Source of the DNA: Clostridiales bacterium
GTDB lineage: Bacteria > Bacillota > Clostridia > Lachnospirales > Cellulosilyticaceae
Length of the DNA stretch: 64,000 nt
Direction of reading: 5' to 3'
Assembly (NCBI GenBank): GCA_019418225.1
Contig: DYCF01000001.1
Coordinates: forward strand, 1-64,000
Part shown: positions 27,232 through 37,010 of the stretch, one piece after another
How positions within the stretch are numbered: position 1 is the first letter of the stretch
Layout of the letters: every line of letters starts with the position of its first letter
The notes under the pieces: generated by a model
Told to the model about the DNA's origin: nothing
Seen by the model: the letters and a program-made list of their open reading frames with translations, nothing else
Databases searched by the model: none
Made by a program: the position numbers and the translations under genes

Positions 27232-27286
27232 TGAGATAGATAAGAAGACATATGTAAGCATTTTATATAATAAATTCATAGGATAA
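27140..27286 (+). pseudogene. Frameshifted 3' end of the tail sheath gene
   Basis: Downstream of about 27154 the family-like C-terminal strand (DIEVFLAEDMRGVDISLVLK, then DSEIDKKTYVSILYN) continues in the +2 frame and stops at 27286. Loss of two bases, for example GAAAAT to GAAT at 27154-27157, would explain the shift. Comparable sheath proteins end with a strand of this kind followed by a short M/Y-rich end. Confidence 0.6.
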
Positions 27287-27719
27287 AGTTAAAAAATAAG
27301 ATATAAATATTATAAGAATGTTAAATTTGTTAAGCAATTGATGGAAAAATAAACTTGTGTTTAATAAACTTGCAGCTTATAAATATCAAGGCCTAGGGCC
27401 TTGTTTTTTTATAAATATATACGTTACAAAAATGTAAATAACATATGAAAATACGTCGATTCCAAGAAATGGGTGTTGAAAAAGGAGCTAGGCCCACGCT
27501 ATAATAAGCACATGGAGCACGGGAGTGTTCGAAAACGCAAAAGACAATTAGGGATTAAAAAAGTATTACGAAATATTACAGAAATATTAAAGTACATAAG
27601 CACATAAGTTGCTTATTAAATATAACAACGCACCATACCTCCCTAGAAGTATGTGTCTTTGCGAAACTTATAACTAACAATAACTTAAAACACACACCAT
27701 ATTAGGAGGCTTATATAAT
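27287..27719 (+). promoter_or_regulatory. Terminator, promoter and long leader before first stalk-domain gene
   Basis: No gene in 433 nt. A terminator CAAGGCC-TAG-GGCCTTG with T7 lies at 27387-27410. A promoter candidate is TTGAAA (27476-27481), 18 nt, TATAAT (27500-27505), giving a leader of about 205 nt with small hairpins (GTGTT-CGAA-AACGC at 27527; CATAC/GTATG at 27634-27653). TTACA-like boxes occur at 27424 and 27566-27591 but not at the spacing seen in the sister genes. The site TTAGGAGGC precedes the ATG. Confidence 0.6.
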
Positions 27720-29906
27720 ATGAAATTACGTCAAAAATTAGCAGTAGTTCTTGCATCAGCAATGGTAGTTACAGCTGTACCAGTAGTAACAATGGCTGCT
27801 TCAACAAATAGCTTAGTAAAAGAAACAGTAAAGGTACCTGAAAACACAGTTACAACAGCAAACTCTTTAAAAATTAACTTTAAAGATAACAATGGTTCAG
27901 CAAACGAAGTATTCTATTTAAAACTTACAAATGCTAAATGGGATGCAGATTCAGTTGCACAATTCGCACCAAAATATGCTAAAGATGCATCAGGTAATGC
28001 TGTAAGTTCATACGAAATTCAAAATGATTCAACAGTAAAAGTAACAGTTGATAAAACAGTTGCAAAAGACGCATCATTAACATTCCCAATTTTAGCAGAA
28101 GTTGAAACAGGAGATGCAGCAGTAGAAGTTGTTTCTATGGGTGGTTCAACAACAGTATCTAAAGGTTCATTCGTATTCGCTACAACAAGTGAAGCTACAG
28201 TAGATGTAACAGTAGGAACAACAATTCCAACATTCTACACAACAGGTGAAATCGCAGATATCGTAATCACAGAATCAATGACAGATGCTTTCAAAAACTT
28301 AGATGGCAAAAACAAAATCGAAATCGAACTTGACAACAGCGACTACAAATTCGTAGACGGTACAGGTGAAGTTACATTCGAATACGGATTCTCAGGAAAA
28401 GGAAATGACGCAGCTAAAGTAGCACTTAAAGCTGATGGAGATGTTTTAGAAGTTACATTACCAGCAGATCTTAAAGCTGATGGAATGGGTCAAATCAGAA
28501 TTTCTGGTCTTCAAGTAACAACTAAAGAAAAAGCTCCAGAAACAGGTGATTTCACAGTTTCTATCTACGGTGACAAAACAACAACACAAACAGGTGTTAA
28601 AGTAGCTGAAATCACATCATACGGTAGTGAAGTTACAATTGACAAAGCTGATAAAGTAGAAATCAAAGCTGGTCAAACAAAAGATGTTAAATTCACACTT
28701 GCTGAAACAGAAAAAACATCATTCGTTAACGGTCGTGAAGTAGAATTCGTATTAGACAAAGGTTACATCATGGACCAAGTAGAAACAAACGACAAATATG
28801 ATGAAGCAAAAACAATTGAAGCTGTTAAAAAAGCTGTAACATTAACAAATACAGTAGCTAAAAAAGACTTAACAATCACAGACGTTGTTATTAAAGATGA
28901 AAAAGTAGTTGGTTTCACAGCAGTTATGGCAGCTACAGATAGCAAAGATAAAATCGATGTTAAAATGCCAATCATCGCTGGTCTTCAAGAATCAGGTGAT
29001 GTAACAGTTGCAATTTCAGGTCGCGCAATGGCTGAAGAAGTAAAAGCTGTAATCACAACAATCAATGATGTATTCGCAGTAAATTCAGAAGCAGCTGTAC
29101 TTAAAGTAGGTCTTCAAGGACAAACAGCTGGTAAAATCACAGTAAAAGAAGCTGACAAAGCTATGTTAGCTACAAACAAAAAAATTGAAATCACAGTTCC
29201 AGTAGAAAGCGGAATCACAGTAACAGATGCTCCAGAAGTAAAAGTTACAGAAGGTGACATCCAAATCGGTGATGTAACATACAAAAAATCACAAGATGGA
29301 AAATCTGTAATCGTAACAGTTCCAGTTAAACGTGCTTCTAAAACAGCTTCTACAATCGAAATTGCTAACTTTGGTTTCACAGTAGATAGAACTGTAGCAG
29401 AAGGTAAATATGATGTAACTCTTGGTGGAGATGCTCTTACAACAACAGGACAAACACTTGAATTAGATGGATTCTTAACAGTAGGTACACCAAATACAGA
29501 AGATTTAGGTTCTAACGGATTAGCTAAAGGAACATCAACATTCGTAATCGGTGAAAACAAATACACAGTTAACGGTGTAGAAAAAGAAATGGATGCTAGA
29601 TCATACGTTCAAGATCCAGGATTTACAATGGTACCAATGAGATATGTTGCTGAAGCTTTCGGAGTAACAGGAAACAATGTATTATTCTCAAACGGAGTAA
29701 CAACAATCTTCGCTGGAAATAGAACAATCCAATTAACAAATAACAGTGATGTTGCAGTAGTAAACGGTGTTCAAGTAAAAATGGCTACAAAAGTAGTTAT
29801 CAAAGAAGGTAGAACATACGCACCAATCGGTGAAGTAGCTCAACTTCTTGGCGTAAGCAAAGCTTGGGATAACACAACAAAAACAGCTACATTCACAAAC
29901 AAATAA
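27720..29906 (+). CDS. Stalk-domain surface protein, paralog A
   Basis: A 728-residue exported protein. Signal peptide about 1-27 (MKLRQKLAVVLASAMVVTAV...), a long middle of immunoglobulin-like beta segments (about 30-600), and a C-terminal stalk domain (copper amine oxidase N-terminal-like, about 605-728) with DPGFTMVPMRYVAEAFG, FAGNRTIQLTNNSD and EGRTYAPIGEVAQLLGV. First of seven tandem paralogs and closest to B. Codons are strongly selected (ACA, GCT, GTA, ATC, TTC, AAC), unlike the AT-ending codons of ordinary genes here, which suggests very high expression. Most likely a major surface-layer protein; the anchoring mechanism is unknown. Confidence 0.85.
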   Translation: MKLRQKLAVVLASAMVVTAVPVVTMAASTNSLVKETVKVPENTVTTANSLKINFKDNNGSANEVFYLKLTNAKWDADSVAQFAPKYAKDASGNAVSSYEIQNDSTVKVTVDKTVAKDASLTFPILAEVETGDAAVEVVSMGGSTTVSKGSFVFATTSEATVDVTVGTTIPTFYTTGEIADIVITESMTDAFKNLDGKNKIEIELDNSDYKFVDGTGEVTFEYGFSGKGNDAAKVALKADGDVLEVTLPADLKADGMGQIRISGLQVTTKEKAPETGDFTVSIYGDKTTTQTGVKVAEITSYGSEVTIDKADKVEIKAGQTKDVKFTLAETEKTSFVNGREVEFVLDKGYIMDQVETNDKYDEAKTIEAVKKAVTLTNTVAKKDLTITDVVIKDEKVVGFTAVMAATDSKDKIDVKMPIIAGLQESGDVTVAISGRAMAEEVKAVITTINDVFAVNSEAAVLKVGLQGQTAGKITVKEADKAMLATNKKIEITVPVESGITVTDAPEVKVTEGDIQIGDVTYKKSQDGKSVIVTVPVKRASKTASTIEIANFGFTVDRTVAEGKYDVTLGGDALTTTGQTLELDGFLTVGTPNTEDLGSNGLAKGTSTFVIGENKYTVNGVEKEMDARSYVQDPGFTMVPMRYVAEAFGVTGNNVLFSNGVTTIFAGNRTIQLTNNSDVAVVNGVQVKMATKVVIKEGRTYAPIGEVAQLLGVSKAWDNTTKTATFTNK

Positions 29907-30362
29907 TTAAGCCATATAACAAACTAGTAATTGTTTATTATAGAGAAAAGAGGATACATTTGTATCCTCTTTTCAGATTGTTGACAAATGAATTTTCCCA
30001 AAATAAACTCACAAATTAAGTGAGGATTATTCAAGAAAATCTATTAAAATAGGGGTAAAAAGAGCAGTTTAGGTCCATTTTTACCTCTGTTTTCTATTTC
30101 TAGACTAGTAAAATACTATGGAAAAGTTAATTGTCTACAGCCTGAAAGAGGATACATTTGTATCCTCTTTTTTAAAAGTAGATAATAAATTTTGAATAAT
30201 GGAAAATATAACAATAATTTACAGGAAAGTTACAAGTTTGATATAAATATTGCATAAGATACATAATATGGATATAATAGTTAATACATGGTACAAAATG
30301 CCTAATATTGGTAAAGTTTTTAAGGGTGCCATTTAAAACTATACATCGGAGGAATAGACAAA
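29907..30362 (+). promoter_or_regulatory. Paralog A terminator, duplicated terminator, paralog B promoter
   Basis: 456 nt without a gene. Two nearly identical terminators, AGAGGATACATTTGTATCCT with T-runs, stand at 29945-29974 and 30144-30174; a third hairpin (GGTAAAAA/TTTTTACC) lies between. TTACA boxes at 30229-30233 and 30240-30244 (11 bp apart) precede TTGCAT (30260-30265), 17 nt, TATAAT (30283-30288). CGGAGGAAT is the ribosome binding site of B. Confidence 0.8.
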
Positions 30363-32537
30363 ATGAAATTACGTCAAAAATTAGCAGTAGCTCTTGCTTC
30401 AGCAATGGTAATCACAGCAGTACCAGTTGTAACAATGGCTGCTTCAACAAATAGCTTAGTAAAAGAAACATTAAAAGTTTCTAAAAATCAAGTTACAACA
30501 GAAAACTCTTTAAAAATTAACTTTAAAGATAACAATGGAACAGATTCAGAAGTATTCTACTTACAACTTACAAATGCTACATGGGATGATGAAGCACTTG
30601 GAAAATTTGTTCCATCAACAATGAAATACGAAAAACAAAATAGCACAACTGTAAAAGTAACAGTTACAGCTGATGCAATTAAAGATGCAAAATCAAATAC
30701 ATTAGCATTCCCAATCTTAGCTAAAGCTACAGGTGGAGATGCTACAGTAGAAGTTCTTTCTATGGGTGGTGCTACAACAGTATCTAAAGGTTCATTCGTA
30801 TTCGCTACAACAAGCGAAGGTTCAGTAGAAGTAACAGTAGGAAAAACAATTCCAACATTCTACACAACAGGTGAAATCGCAGATATCATTATCACAGAAT
30901 CAATGGCAAAAGCTATGGCTAACATTGAAGAAGGTAAAAACGTAATCGAACTTGAAATTGACAACAGCGGATACAAATTCGTAGACGGTACAGGTAAAGT
31001 TTCATTCGAATACGGTTTCTCAGGAAAAGGTAACACTGAATCACAAGTAAAATTAACAGCTGATGGAGATGTTTTAAAAGTTACATTACCAAACAACCTT
31101 AAAGCTGATGGAATGGGTCAAATCAGAATTTCTGGTCTTCAAGTAACAACTAAAGATAAAGCTCCAGAAACAGGTGATTTTACAATCTCTGTATATGGTG
31201 ACAAAACAAAAACACAAACAGGTGTTAAAGTAGCTGAAGTTGCATCATACGGAAGTAAAGTAACAATCGCTGATTCTGATAAAGTAGAAGTTAAAGCTGG
31301 TCAATCAAAAACAGTTAAATTTACACTTACAGAAACAGAAAAAACATCATTCGTTAATGGACGTGAAGTAGAATTTGCATTAGACAAAGGTTACATCGTG
31401 GACCAACAAACAACAAATGACAAATATGATGAGCAAAAAACACTTGAAGAAGTTAAAAAAGCTGTAAAATTAACAAATACAGTAGAAGATAAAGCTTTAA
31501 CAATTACAGATGTAACAGTTGAAGATAAAAAAGTAGTTGGTTTCACAGCAGTTATGGTAGCTGGAGAAAAAACAGATAAAATCGAAGTTACAATGCCAGT
31601 TGTTGGTGGAATTCAAGAATCAGGTGATGTAACAGTAACAATTTCAGGTCGTGCAATGGCTGAAAAATTAACTGCTGTAATCACAAAAATCAACGAAGGT
31701 ATTAAAGTATCTACAGAAGCTGCAGTACTTAAAGTAGGTCTTCAAGGACAAGAAGCTGGTAAATTAACATTAACAGAAGCTGATAAAGCTATGCTTACAT
31801 CTGGTAAAGATATTGAAATTGCAATTCCAGTAACAAGTGGAATTACATTAAAAGCTACTCCAGAAGTAAAAGTTACAGAAGGTGATATCCAAATTGGAGA
31901 AGTTACATATGCAAAATCAAAAGATGAAAAATCTGTAATCGTTAGAGTTCCAGTTAAACGTGCTTCAAAAACAGCTTCAACAATCGAAATCGCTAACTTC
32001 GGTTTCACAGTAGATAGAACTGTAGCAGAAGGTAAATATGATGTAACACTTGGTGGAGACGCTCTTACAACAACAGGACAAACAATTAAATTAGAAGGTT
32101 TCTTAACAATTGGAACACCTAACACAGAAGATCTTTCAGCATCTAACGGTTTAGCTAAAGGTACAGCTAAATTCGTAATCGGTGAAGCTACATACACAGC
32201 TAACGGTACAACAAAAGCTATGGATGCTCAATCTTACATCCAAGATCCAGGATTCACAATGGTTCCAGTAAGATACGTTGCAGAAGCTTTCGGTGTTAAA
32301 GCTAACGATATCTTATTCTCAAACGGAACAGCTACAATCTTCGCTGGTAACAGAACAATCCAATTAACAGCTGGTAGCAACGTAGCTATCGTTAATGGTG
32401 CATCTGTAACTATGGGAACAAAAGTAGTAGTTAAAGAAGGTAGAACATACGCTCCAGTTGGAGAAATCGCTAGAATTCTTGGAATCTCTACATCATGGGA
32501 TTCAGCTACAAAAACAGCTACATTCGAAAACAAATAA
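30363..32537 (+). CDS. Stalk-domain surface protein, paralog B
   Basis: A 724-residue exported protein very similar to paralog A along its whole length, including almost identical DNA at the segment encoding ASKTASTIEIANFGFTVDRT. Signal peptide 1-27, beta-rich middle, stalk domain about 600-724 (DPGFTMVPVRYVAEAFGV, FAGNRTIQLTAGSN, EGRTYAPVGEIARILGI). Codon use is as biased as in A. It has its own promoter of the shared design (TTACA boxes, TTGCAT-17-TATAAT) and terminator, so it is monocistronic. Role as for A: probable structural surface protein. Confidence 0.85.
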   Translation: MKLRQKLAVALASAMVITAVPVVTMAASTNSLVKETLKVSKNQVTTENSLKINFKDNNGTDSEVFYLQLTNATWDDEALGKFVPSTMKYEKQNSTTVKVTVTADAIKDAKSNTLAFPILAKATGGDATVEVLSMGGATTVSKGSFVFATTSEGSVEVTVGKTIPTFYTTGEIADIIITESMAKAMANIEEGKNVIELEIDNSGYKFVDGTGKVSFEYGFSGKGNTESQVKLTADGDVLKVTLPNNLKADGMGQIRISGLQVTTKDKAPETGDFTISVYGDKTKTQTGVKVAEVASYGSKVTIADSDKVEVKAGQSKTVKFTLTETEKTSFVNGREVEFALDKGYIVDQQTTNDKYDEQKTLEEVKKAVKLTNTVEDKALTITDVTVEDKKVVGFTAVMVAGEKTDKIEVTMPVVGGIQESGDVTVTISGRAMAEKLTAVITKINEGIKVSTEAAVLKVGLQGQEAGKLTLTEADKAMLTSGKDIEIAIPVTSGITLKATPEVKVTEGDIQIGEVTYAKSKDEKSVIVRVPVKRASKTASTIEIANFGFTVDRTVAEGKYDVTLGGDALTTTGQTIKLEGFLTIGTPNTEDLSASNGLAKGTAKFVIGEATYTANGTTKAMDAQSYIQDPGFTMVPVRYVAEAFGVKANDILFSNGTATIFAGNRTIQLTAGSNVAIVNGASVTMGTKVVVKEGRTYAPVGEIARILGISTSWDSATKTATFENK

Positions 32538-32926
32538 TATTTATTTGATAAATGAATAAAGCACAAAAAGCAGTCCGTAAGGGCTGCTTTTTTGTACTTA
32601 TTATCTGGTATTTATCATAAGGTAAAAGAGAATATTGAAATATAAAACTAACTTAGTCCAAGATGTAGTAGTAAAGTATCCTATATAAATGGTATAATTA
32701 ACTAAAAACTCTTACAATTGTGGCGGGAAATATAAATTCTAAGAAGACATATTTATAGAGAAACCAACTATAACTCTAAATTATACATCACATAAATAGA
32801 TTTCTCCCAATGATTTTACATAGCTATAACATAATGATTAACTAAAATTTATAACTGTGAAATCTATATAGAGAAACCGATTATAAACTAACAAAAACTA
32901 TAAAAATAAAAGGAGCGAAAATAGTT
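32538..32926 (+). promoter_or_regulatory. Paralog B terminator and paralog C control region
   Basis: 389 nt without a gene. The terminator AAAAGCAG...CTGCTTTTTT is at 32564-32594. Further on, TATAGAGAAACC is repeated at 32754-32765 and 32867-32878, with inverted arms TAGATTTC (about 32797) and GAAATCTA (about 32859) between. TTACA (32816) and TAACA (32827) are 11 bp apart, as in the sister genes, but no clear -35 follows. AAAAGGAGCG is the ribosome binding site of C. Confidence 0.55.
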
Positions 32927-34348
32927 ATGAGCAAACGATTAAGAATGAGTATTATAATTGCAGCACTATGCTTAGGGGTTATGCCGTTACAAGCGCAATC
33001 TGAGGCAGCACTTACAAGTAGTGTGGAAAATGTTAAAGAAGGTAGCACATGGACAGATAAAGAAGAAGCACCAGGACTTAAAATTACAATCAAAGATGCC
33101 TACAAACGTGCAGGAAAAACAGAAAAGATTATCTTAAAGTTAGACAATGCCGTATGGGCAGATCGCAATGGGACAAGTGTGCAGATTTATGATGCCAAGA
33201 ATATTGATGCATATAAAGTGGCATTAATGAGCAGGGGTGAAGATTGTCTTCAACTTAATGTAGATATTCCAAGTGATATAGAAGAAGGAGATGAAGTAAG
33301 TTTTGTAGTAGCACTTATGATAGAAGCTAGGGATAAAGAAGTAAGTGTAGTTGTTGAACCAGGAGATGAAAGTGAACTTATTAGTACACAGAAGGTATTA
33401 GTTGGTGCACAAAGAGAAAGGAAGGTTACCTGGGAAGTTGAAGATATTCCATCTATGAAAAAAGAAGGAACTATTGCACCGATTACTTTTACAGAACTAC
33501 GCCCTTATATTATAGAAGATGAAATTGAAATTACTTTAAAATTACAAAATACGAATTTAGCTTTTGGGGATTTTGATTATATCAGTGAAAAAGTTCATTC
33601 TGATGATACAGATTATGAATTAAATTCAGATGACTACATAACATATGGCGGTGGTTTTGCAGGAATGAATACAACTGTAATGTTAAAAAAGATTAATAAT
33701 GATGATAAAACAATCATTTTTAAAGTTAAAGGTGGCAATACCTCAGAAGTAGGAAGCATTACACTTAAAAATATTCCAATCATCAATAAGTCATCTAATG
33801 TTCAAGAAGAAAGCGTACTCTTGACCTTAGAGGGAGATGCTATAGTTGATACCAAAAAAGACATTGTAGTAGGATATATTAAAACAAAAACATCAGAAGA
33901 AGAACAAGCAGAGCAAGATGCAATAATTGCAGAAGAAGAAAAACAGCAAACAGAAAAAGAAAAGAAAAAAGGCATTCAGTTCACAGTAGGCAAAAATTAT
34001 TATAGTGTTGATGGTGAGCAATATGAAATGGATGCAGCAACCTTTGTACAAGAACCAGGATATATTATGGTACCGCTTAAATATGTTGCTTTAGCTCTTG
34101 GTGTATATGAAGAAGATATTCAATATAATAATGGGATGATTTATTTCAAGTATGGCAATAAAACAGTAGAACTTCGCGTAAATAGTGATGTAGCAACTGT
34201 TAATAGAGTAAATATCCCAATGGATGCACCTATTGTCGTGAAAGATGGCAGAAGTTATGCACCAATAGGCGAGGTAGCTAGATTACTAGGATTAAGTAAA
34301 GCGTGGAACAATGCAGAGAAGACTGCTACATTTGGCGGAGACTATTAA
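32927..34348 (+). CDS. Short stalk-domain surface protein, paralog C
   Basis: A 473-residue, shorter and divergent member of the family. Signal peptide about 1-26 (cut near LQAQS), a beta-rich region (30-315), an acidic/basic Glu-Lys linker (about 322-350, EEEKQQTEKEKKKG) and a C-terminal stalk domain (about 352-473: EPGYIMVPLKYVALALGV, DGRSYAPIGEVARLLGL). Codons are ordinary AT-ending ones, so it is probably much less expressed than A, B, D and E. It could be an accessory or assembly protein for the layer; this is inference from length and codon use. Confidence 0.8.
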   Translation: MSKRLRMSIIIAALCLGVMPLQAQSEAALTSSVENVKEGSTWTDKEEAPGLKITIKDAYKRAGKTEKIILKLDNAVWADRNGTSVQIYDAKNIDAYKVALMSRGEDCLQLNVDIPSDIEEGDEVSFVVALMIEARDKEVSVVVEPGDESELISTQKVLVGAQRERKVTWEVEDIPSMKKEGTIAPITFTELRPYIIEDEIEITLKLQNTNLAFGDFDYISEKVHSDDTDYELNSDDYITYGGGFAGMNTTVMLKKINNDDKTIIFKVKGGNTSEVGSITLKNIPIINKSSNVQEESVLLTLEGDAIVDTKKDIVVGYIKTKTSEEEQAEQDAIIAEEEKQQTEKEKKKGIQFTVGKNYYSVDGEQYEMDAATFVQEPGYIMVPLKYVALALGVYEEDIQYNNGMIYFKYGNKTVELRVNSDVATVNRVNIPMDAPIVVKDGRSYAPIGEVARLLGLSKAWNNAEKTATFGGDY

Positions 34349-34694
34349 GTTATTAGAAATAGCGAAAAGCTAGATTAAAGTTTGAATTGATAACATAGTG
34401 TTAGTTGCTTTGTCTCCGCGAATGATGTGAATAAATCGATAAAAAGAAGTTGACCTAAAGAAATGGTATTAATGCTCTTAGGTTAACTTCTTTTTATATG
34501 CACATATACAAATAAATGGATATACTGGAATAAAATAGAAAGAAAAATATTTTAATTCATTTTCTTTCGACATTATGTTACAAAAATATTACATTTTGAA
34601 ATTAAAATTGACTTAGAATAGTTAAATATATATAATCAATTTTGAGTTAATGATTATACAACTAGGAAACATAATTCGAAGGGAGAATTTATAG
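34349..34694 (+). promoter_or_regulatory. Paralog C terminator and paralog D promoter
   Basis: 346 nt without a gene. Terminator at 34441-34495 (AAAAAGAAGTTGACCTAA with its complement and T5). TTACA boxes at 34578-34582 and 34589-34593 precede an excellent promoter, TTGACT (34608-34613), 17 nt, TATAAT (34631-34636). GAAGGGAG is the ribosome binding site. Confidence 0.85.
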
Positions 34695-37010
34695 ATGAAA
34701 TTACGTCAAAAATTAGCAGTAGTTCTTGCGTCAGCTATGGTAGTAACAGCTGTACCAGTAGTAACAATGGCTGCTTCAACAAATAGTTTAACAAAAGAAA
34801 CACTTAAGGTTAAAAAAGAAGTTGGGTTCTATGAAGCTTCAACAGCAAATGCTTTAAGAGTAAAATTCACAGATCATATCAGTGGTGATGAAGTATTCTA
34901 CTTAGATCTTGATAACGCTAAATGGGATGAAGATGTATTAGCAGAAGCAGCTGCAAACGAAGGATTTGTTACAGTATCAGGTGGATACCAATTCACATCT
35001 AATGGTGCAACTGTTAAATATGAAAGACAAAATGATAATACAATGAAAGTTACTGTTTCAGATTTAGACAAATCAACATCAAACGGTGACCCAATTGTAC
35101 AACTTCCACTTCTTGCAAAAACTAAAGATGGTGATGCAAAAGTATCTGTAGTAAGCAAAGGTGGTTCAACAACTGTATCTCAAGGTTCATTTGTATTCGC
35201 TACAACAGCAGAGAAAAAAATCTCTGTAAGTGCAGCTAACGATAAAGCATTCTACACAAGTGGTAAACTTGCTGATATCACAATCGAAGAAGCTTACAAA
35301 GGTGCTTTAGCAGAAGGTGCTACATTCACAATTGAATTAGCTGATAGCGACTTCAAATTTGATTCAGAATCATTCACATTAGAAGGTAAATATGGTTTCA
35401 GCGGTTACGGTTCACAAACTGTTACAGGTGAAATCTCTACTAAAGACAATGGTAAATTAACAATTACATTACCAGCAATGAAAGATAAAGATTCTGTTGG
35501 TACATTCGTAATTAAAGGTCTTCAAGTAAAATCTACAGTTAAAAATCCTGAAGAAGGTGATTTCCTTGTAGATATTAAAGGTGATGACTTAGTAGCAGAA
35601 AAAACAGACGTTAAAGTAGCTAAAGTAGCTAAATACGGTACATACATTTCAATGAAAGATGACAAAGCAGTAGATATCATTGCTGGTCGCATTGAAGATG
35701 TAGAATTCACAATTGGTGAAACAGTTGAAGATAGCATCGTTGGTGGTCGTGAATTTGAAATCACACTTGACAATGGTCACTTCGATTACAAAACATTATT
35801 AAACAAATACGGTAGTGATAAACTTGAATTAGATAAAGATGGTAAAGAAGATGAAGATCACTATGTATCAACACAATTAAACGTTGAAAAATTAATGAGT
35901 GCTGATCTTATCAAAGATGCTACATTCGAATTAAACGGTGTAGATACAGACCTCATCACAAAAATCTACTTCGATGAAGATGAAGATGGAGAAATCATTC
36001 CAGAAACATTAATCGTTGAATTAGACAAAAATGCTCAAATCAACAAAGAAGAAGACAAAATGACTTTCAAACTTCCAGTTTGCGTAGCAATTGGAAACAA
36101 AGATAAAGAAAGCGTTACTGTAAAAGCTTCTGGTCGTGCGTTAGAAAATGAAGTTTCAGTTAAAGCTGTAACAATCATCAACCCATTCAACGTAACATCT
36201 GAACAAGCTGTACTTAAAGTAGGTCTTCAAGGTCAAGTAAGCGGTACAATTACACTTACAGAAACAGACAAAGAAATGTTCTCTAAAGGTGATATCAAAT
36301 TCGAAATCAAAGATAAAGATGAAAACGTTGGTATCTACTTAACAGACGTAACAGTAGAAACATCAGGCGGTGTTAAAGGTACATCATCTGAAGTAACAGA
36401 AGGTAAAAAAGGTAATGTAGTAGTTACTCTTAACAGAACTTCTAAAGAAGCTGCTTCTTTAACACTTAAAGATATGAAATTCACAACAGACAGAACAGTT
36501 CCAGAAGGAACATATGATCTTAAAATTTCTGGTACAGGTATTGATGCAGATGGTCACAGCTTAACAATCAAAGACTTCATCAAAATCTCTACATCAAATA
36601 CACAAGATATCACAGCTAGTGGTTTAGCTAAAGGTACTGCTAAATTCGTAATCGGAGAAAGCAAATACACATTAAACGACAAAGAAGTAACAATGGATGC
36701 ACCATCTTACATTCAAGACCCAGGTTACACAATGGTTCCAGTAAGATACGTAGCTCAAGCATTCGGTGTTGCAGAATCTGATATCTTATTCGGTAAAGGT
36801 ACAGTAACATTATTCGCTGGTGAAAGAACAATTTCTTTAACATGCGGAAGCAACATTGCAGTAGTAAACGGAAACAACGTAGCAATGGCAACAAAAGTTG
36901 TAATCAAAGATGGTAGAACATTCGTACCAGCTGGTCAAATCGCTAGCTTACTTGGTATCAAATCTACATGGGATTCAGCTTCTAAAACAGCTACATTCGA
37001 AAACAACTAA
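34695..37010 (+). CDS. Stalk-domain surface protein, paralog D
   Basis: A 771-residue exported protein; signal peptide as in A and B. The middle has family segments such as DHISGDEVFYLDLDNAKWDED and KGGSTTVSQGSFVFATTAEK, plus an insertion (about 365-440) carrying an acidic loop DEDEDGEIIPE that looks like a calcium-binding turn. Stalk domain about 648-771 (DPGYTMVPVRYVAQAFGV, FAGERTISLTCGSN, DGRTFVPAGQIASLLGI). Strong codon bias. Its own promoter and terminator indicate a single-gene transcript. Closest relatives are E and F. Confidence 0.85.
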   Translation: MKLRQKLAVVLASAMVVTAVPVVTMAASTNSLTKETLKVKKEVGFYEASTANALRVKFTDHISGDEVFYLDLDNAKWDEDVLAEAAANEGFVTVSGGYQFTSNGATVKYERQNDNTMKVTVSDLDKSTSNGDPIVQLPLLAKTKDGDAKVSVVSKGGSTTVSQGSFVFATTAEKKISVSAANDKAFYTSGKLADITIEEAYKGALAEGATFTIELADSDFKFDSESFTLEGKYGFSGYGSQTVTGEISTKDNGKLTITLPAMKDKDSVGTFVIKGLQVKSTVKNPEEGDFLVDIKGDDLVAEKTDVKVAKVAKYGTYISMKDDKAVDIIAGRIEDVEFTIGETVEDSIVGGREFEITLDNGHFDYKTLLNKYGSDKLELDKDGKEDEDHYVSTQLNVEKLMSADLIKDATFELNGVDTDLITKIYFDEDEDGEIIPETLIVELDKNAQINKEEDKMTFKLPVCVAIGNKDKESVTVKASGRALENEVSVKAVTIINPFNVTSEQAVLKVGLQGQVSGTITLTETDKEMFSKGDIKFEIKDKDENVGIYLTDVTVETSGGVKGTSSEVTEGKKGNVVVTLNRTSKEAASLTLKDMKFTTDRTVPEGTYDLKISGTGIDADGHSLTIKDFIKISTSNTQDITASGLAKGTAKFVIGESKYTLNDKEVTMDAPSYIQDPGYTMVPVRYVAQAFGVAESDILFGKGTVTLFAGERTISLTCGSNIAVVNGNNVAMATKVVIKDGRTFVPAGQIASLLGIKSTWDSASKTATFENN

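Noticed and set aside
27101..27286. Independent 61-residue gene
   Set aside because: Its first part is out-of-frame sheath sequence; only the part after about 27154 is protein-like, as the frameshifted sheath C-terminus.
27505..27560. Possible c-di-GMP riboswitch in the leader of paralog A (GAAAACGCAAAAG)
   Set aside because: Only a short piece resembles the GEMM core; the required paired helices and the second conserved loop are not present.
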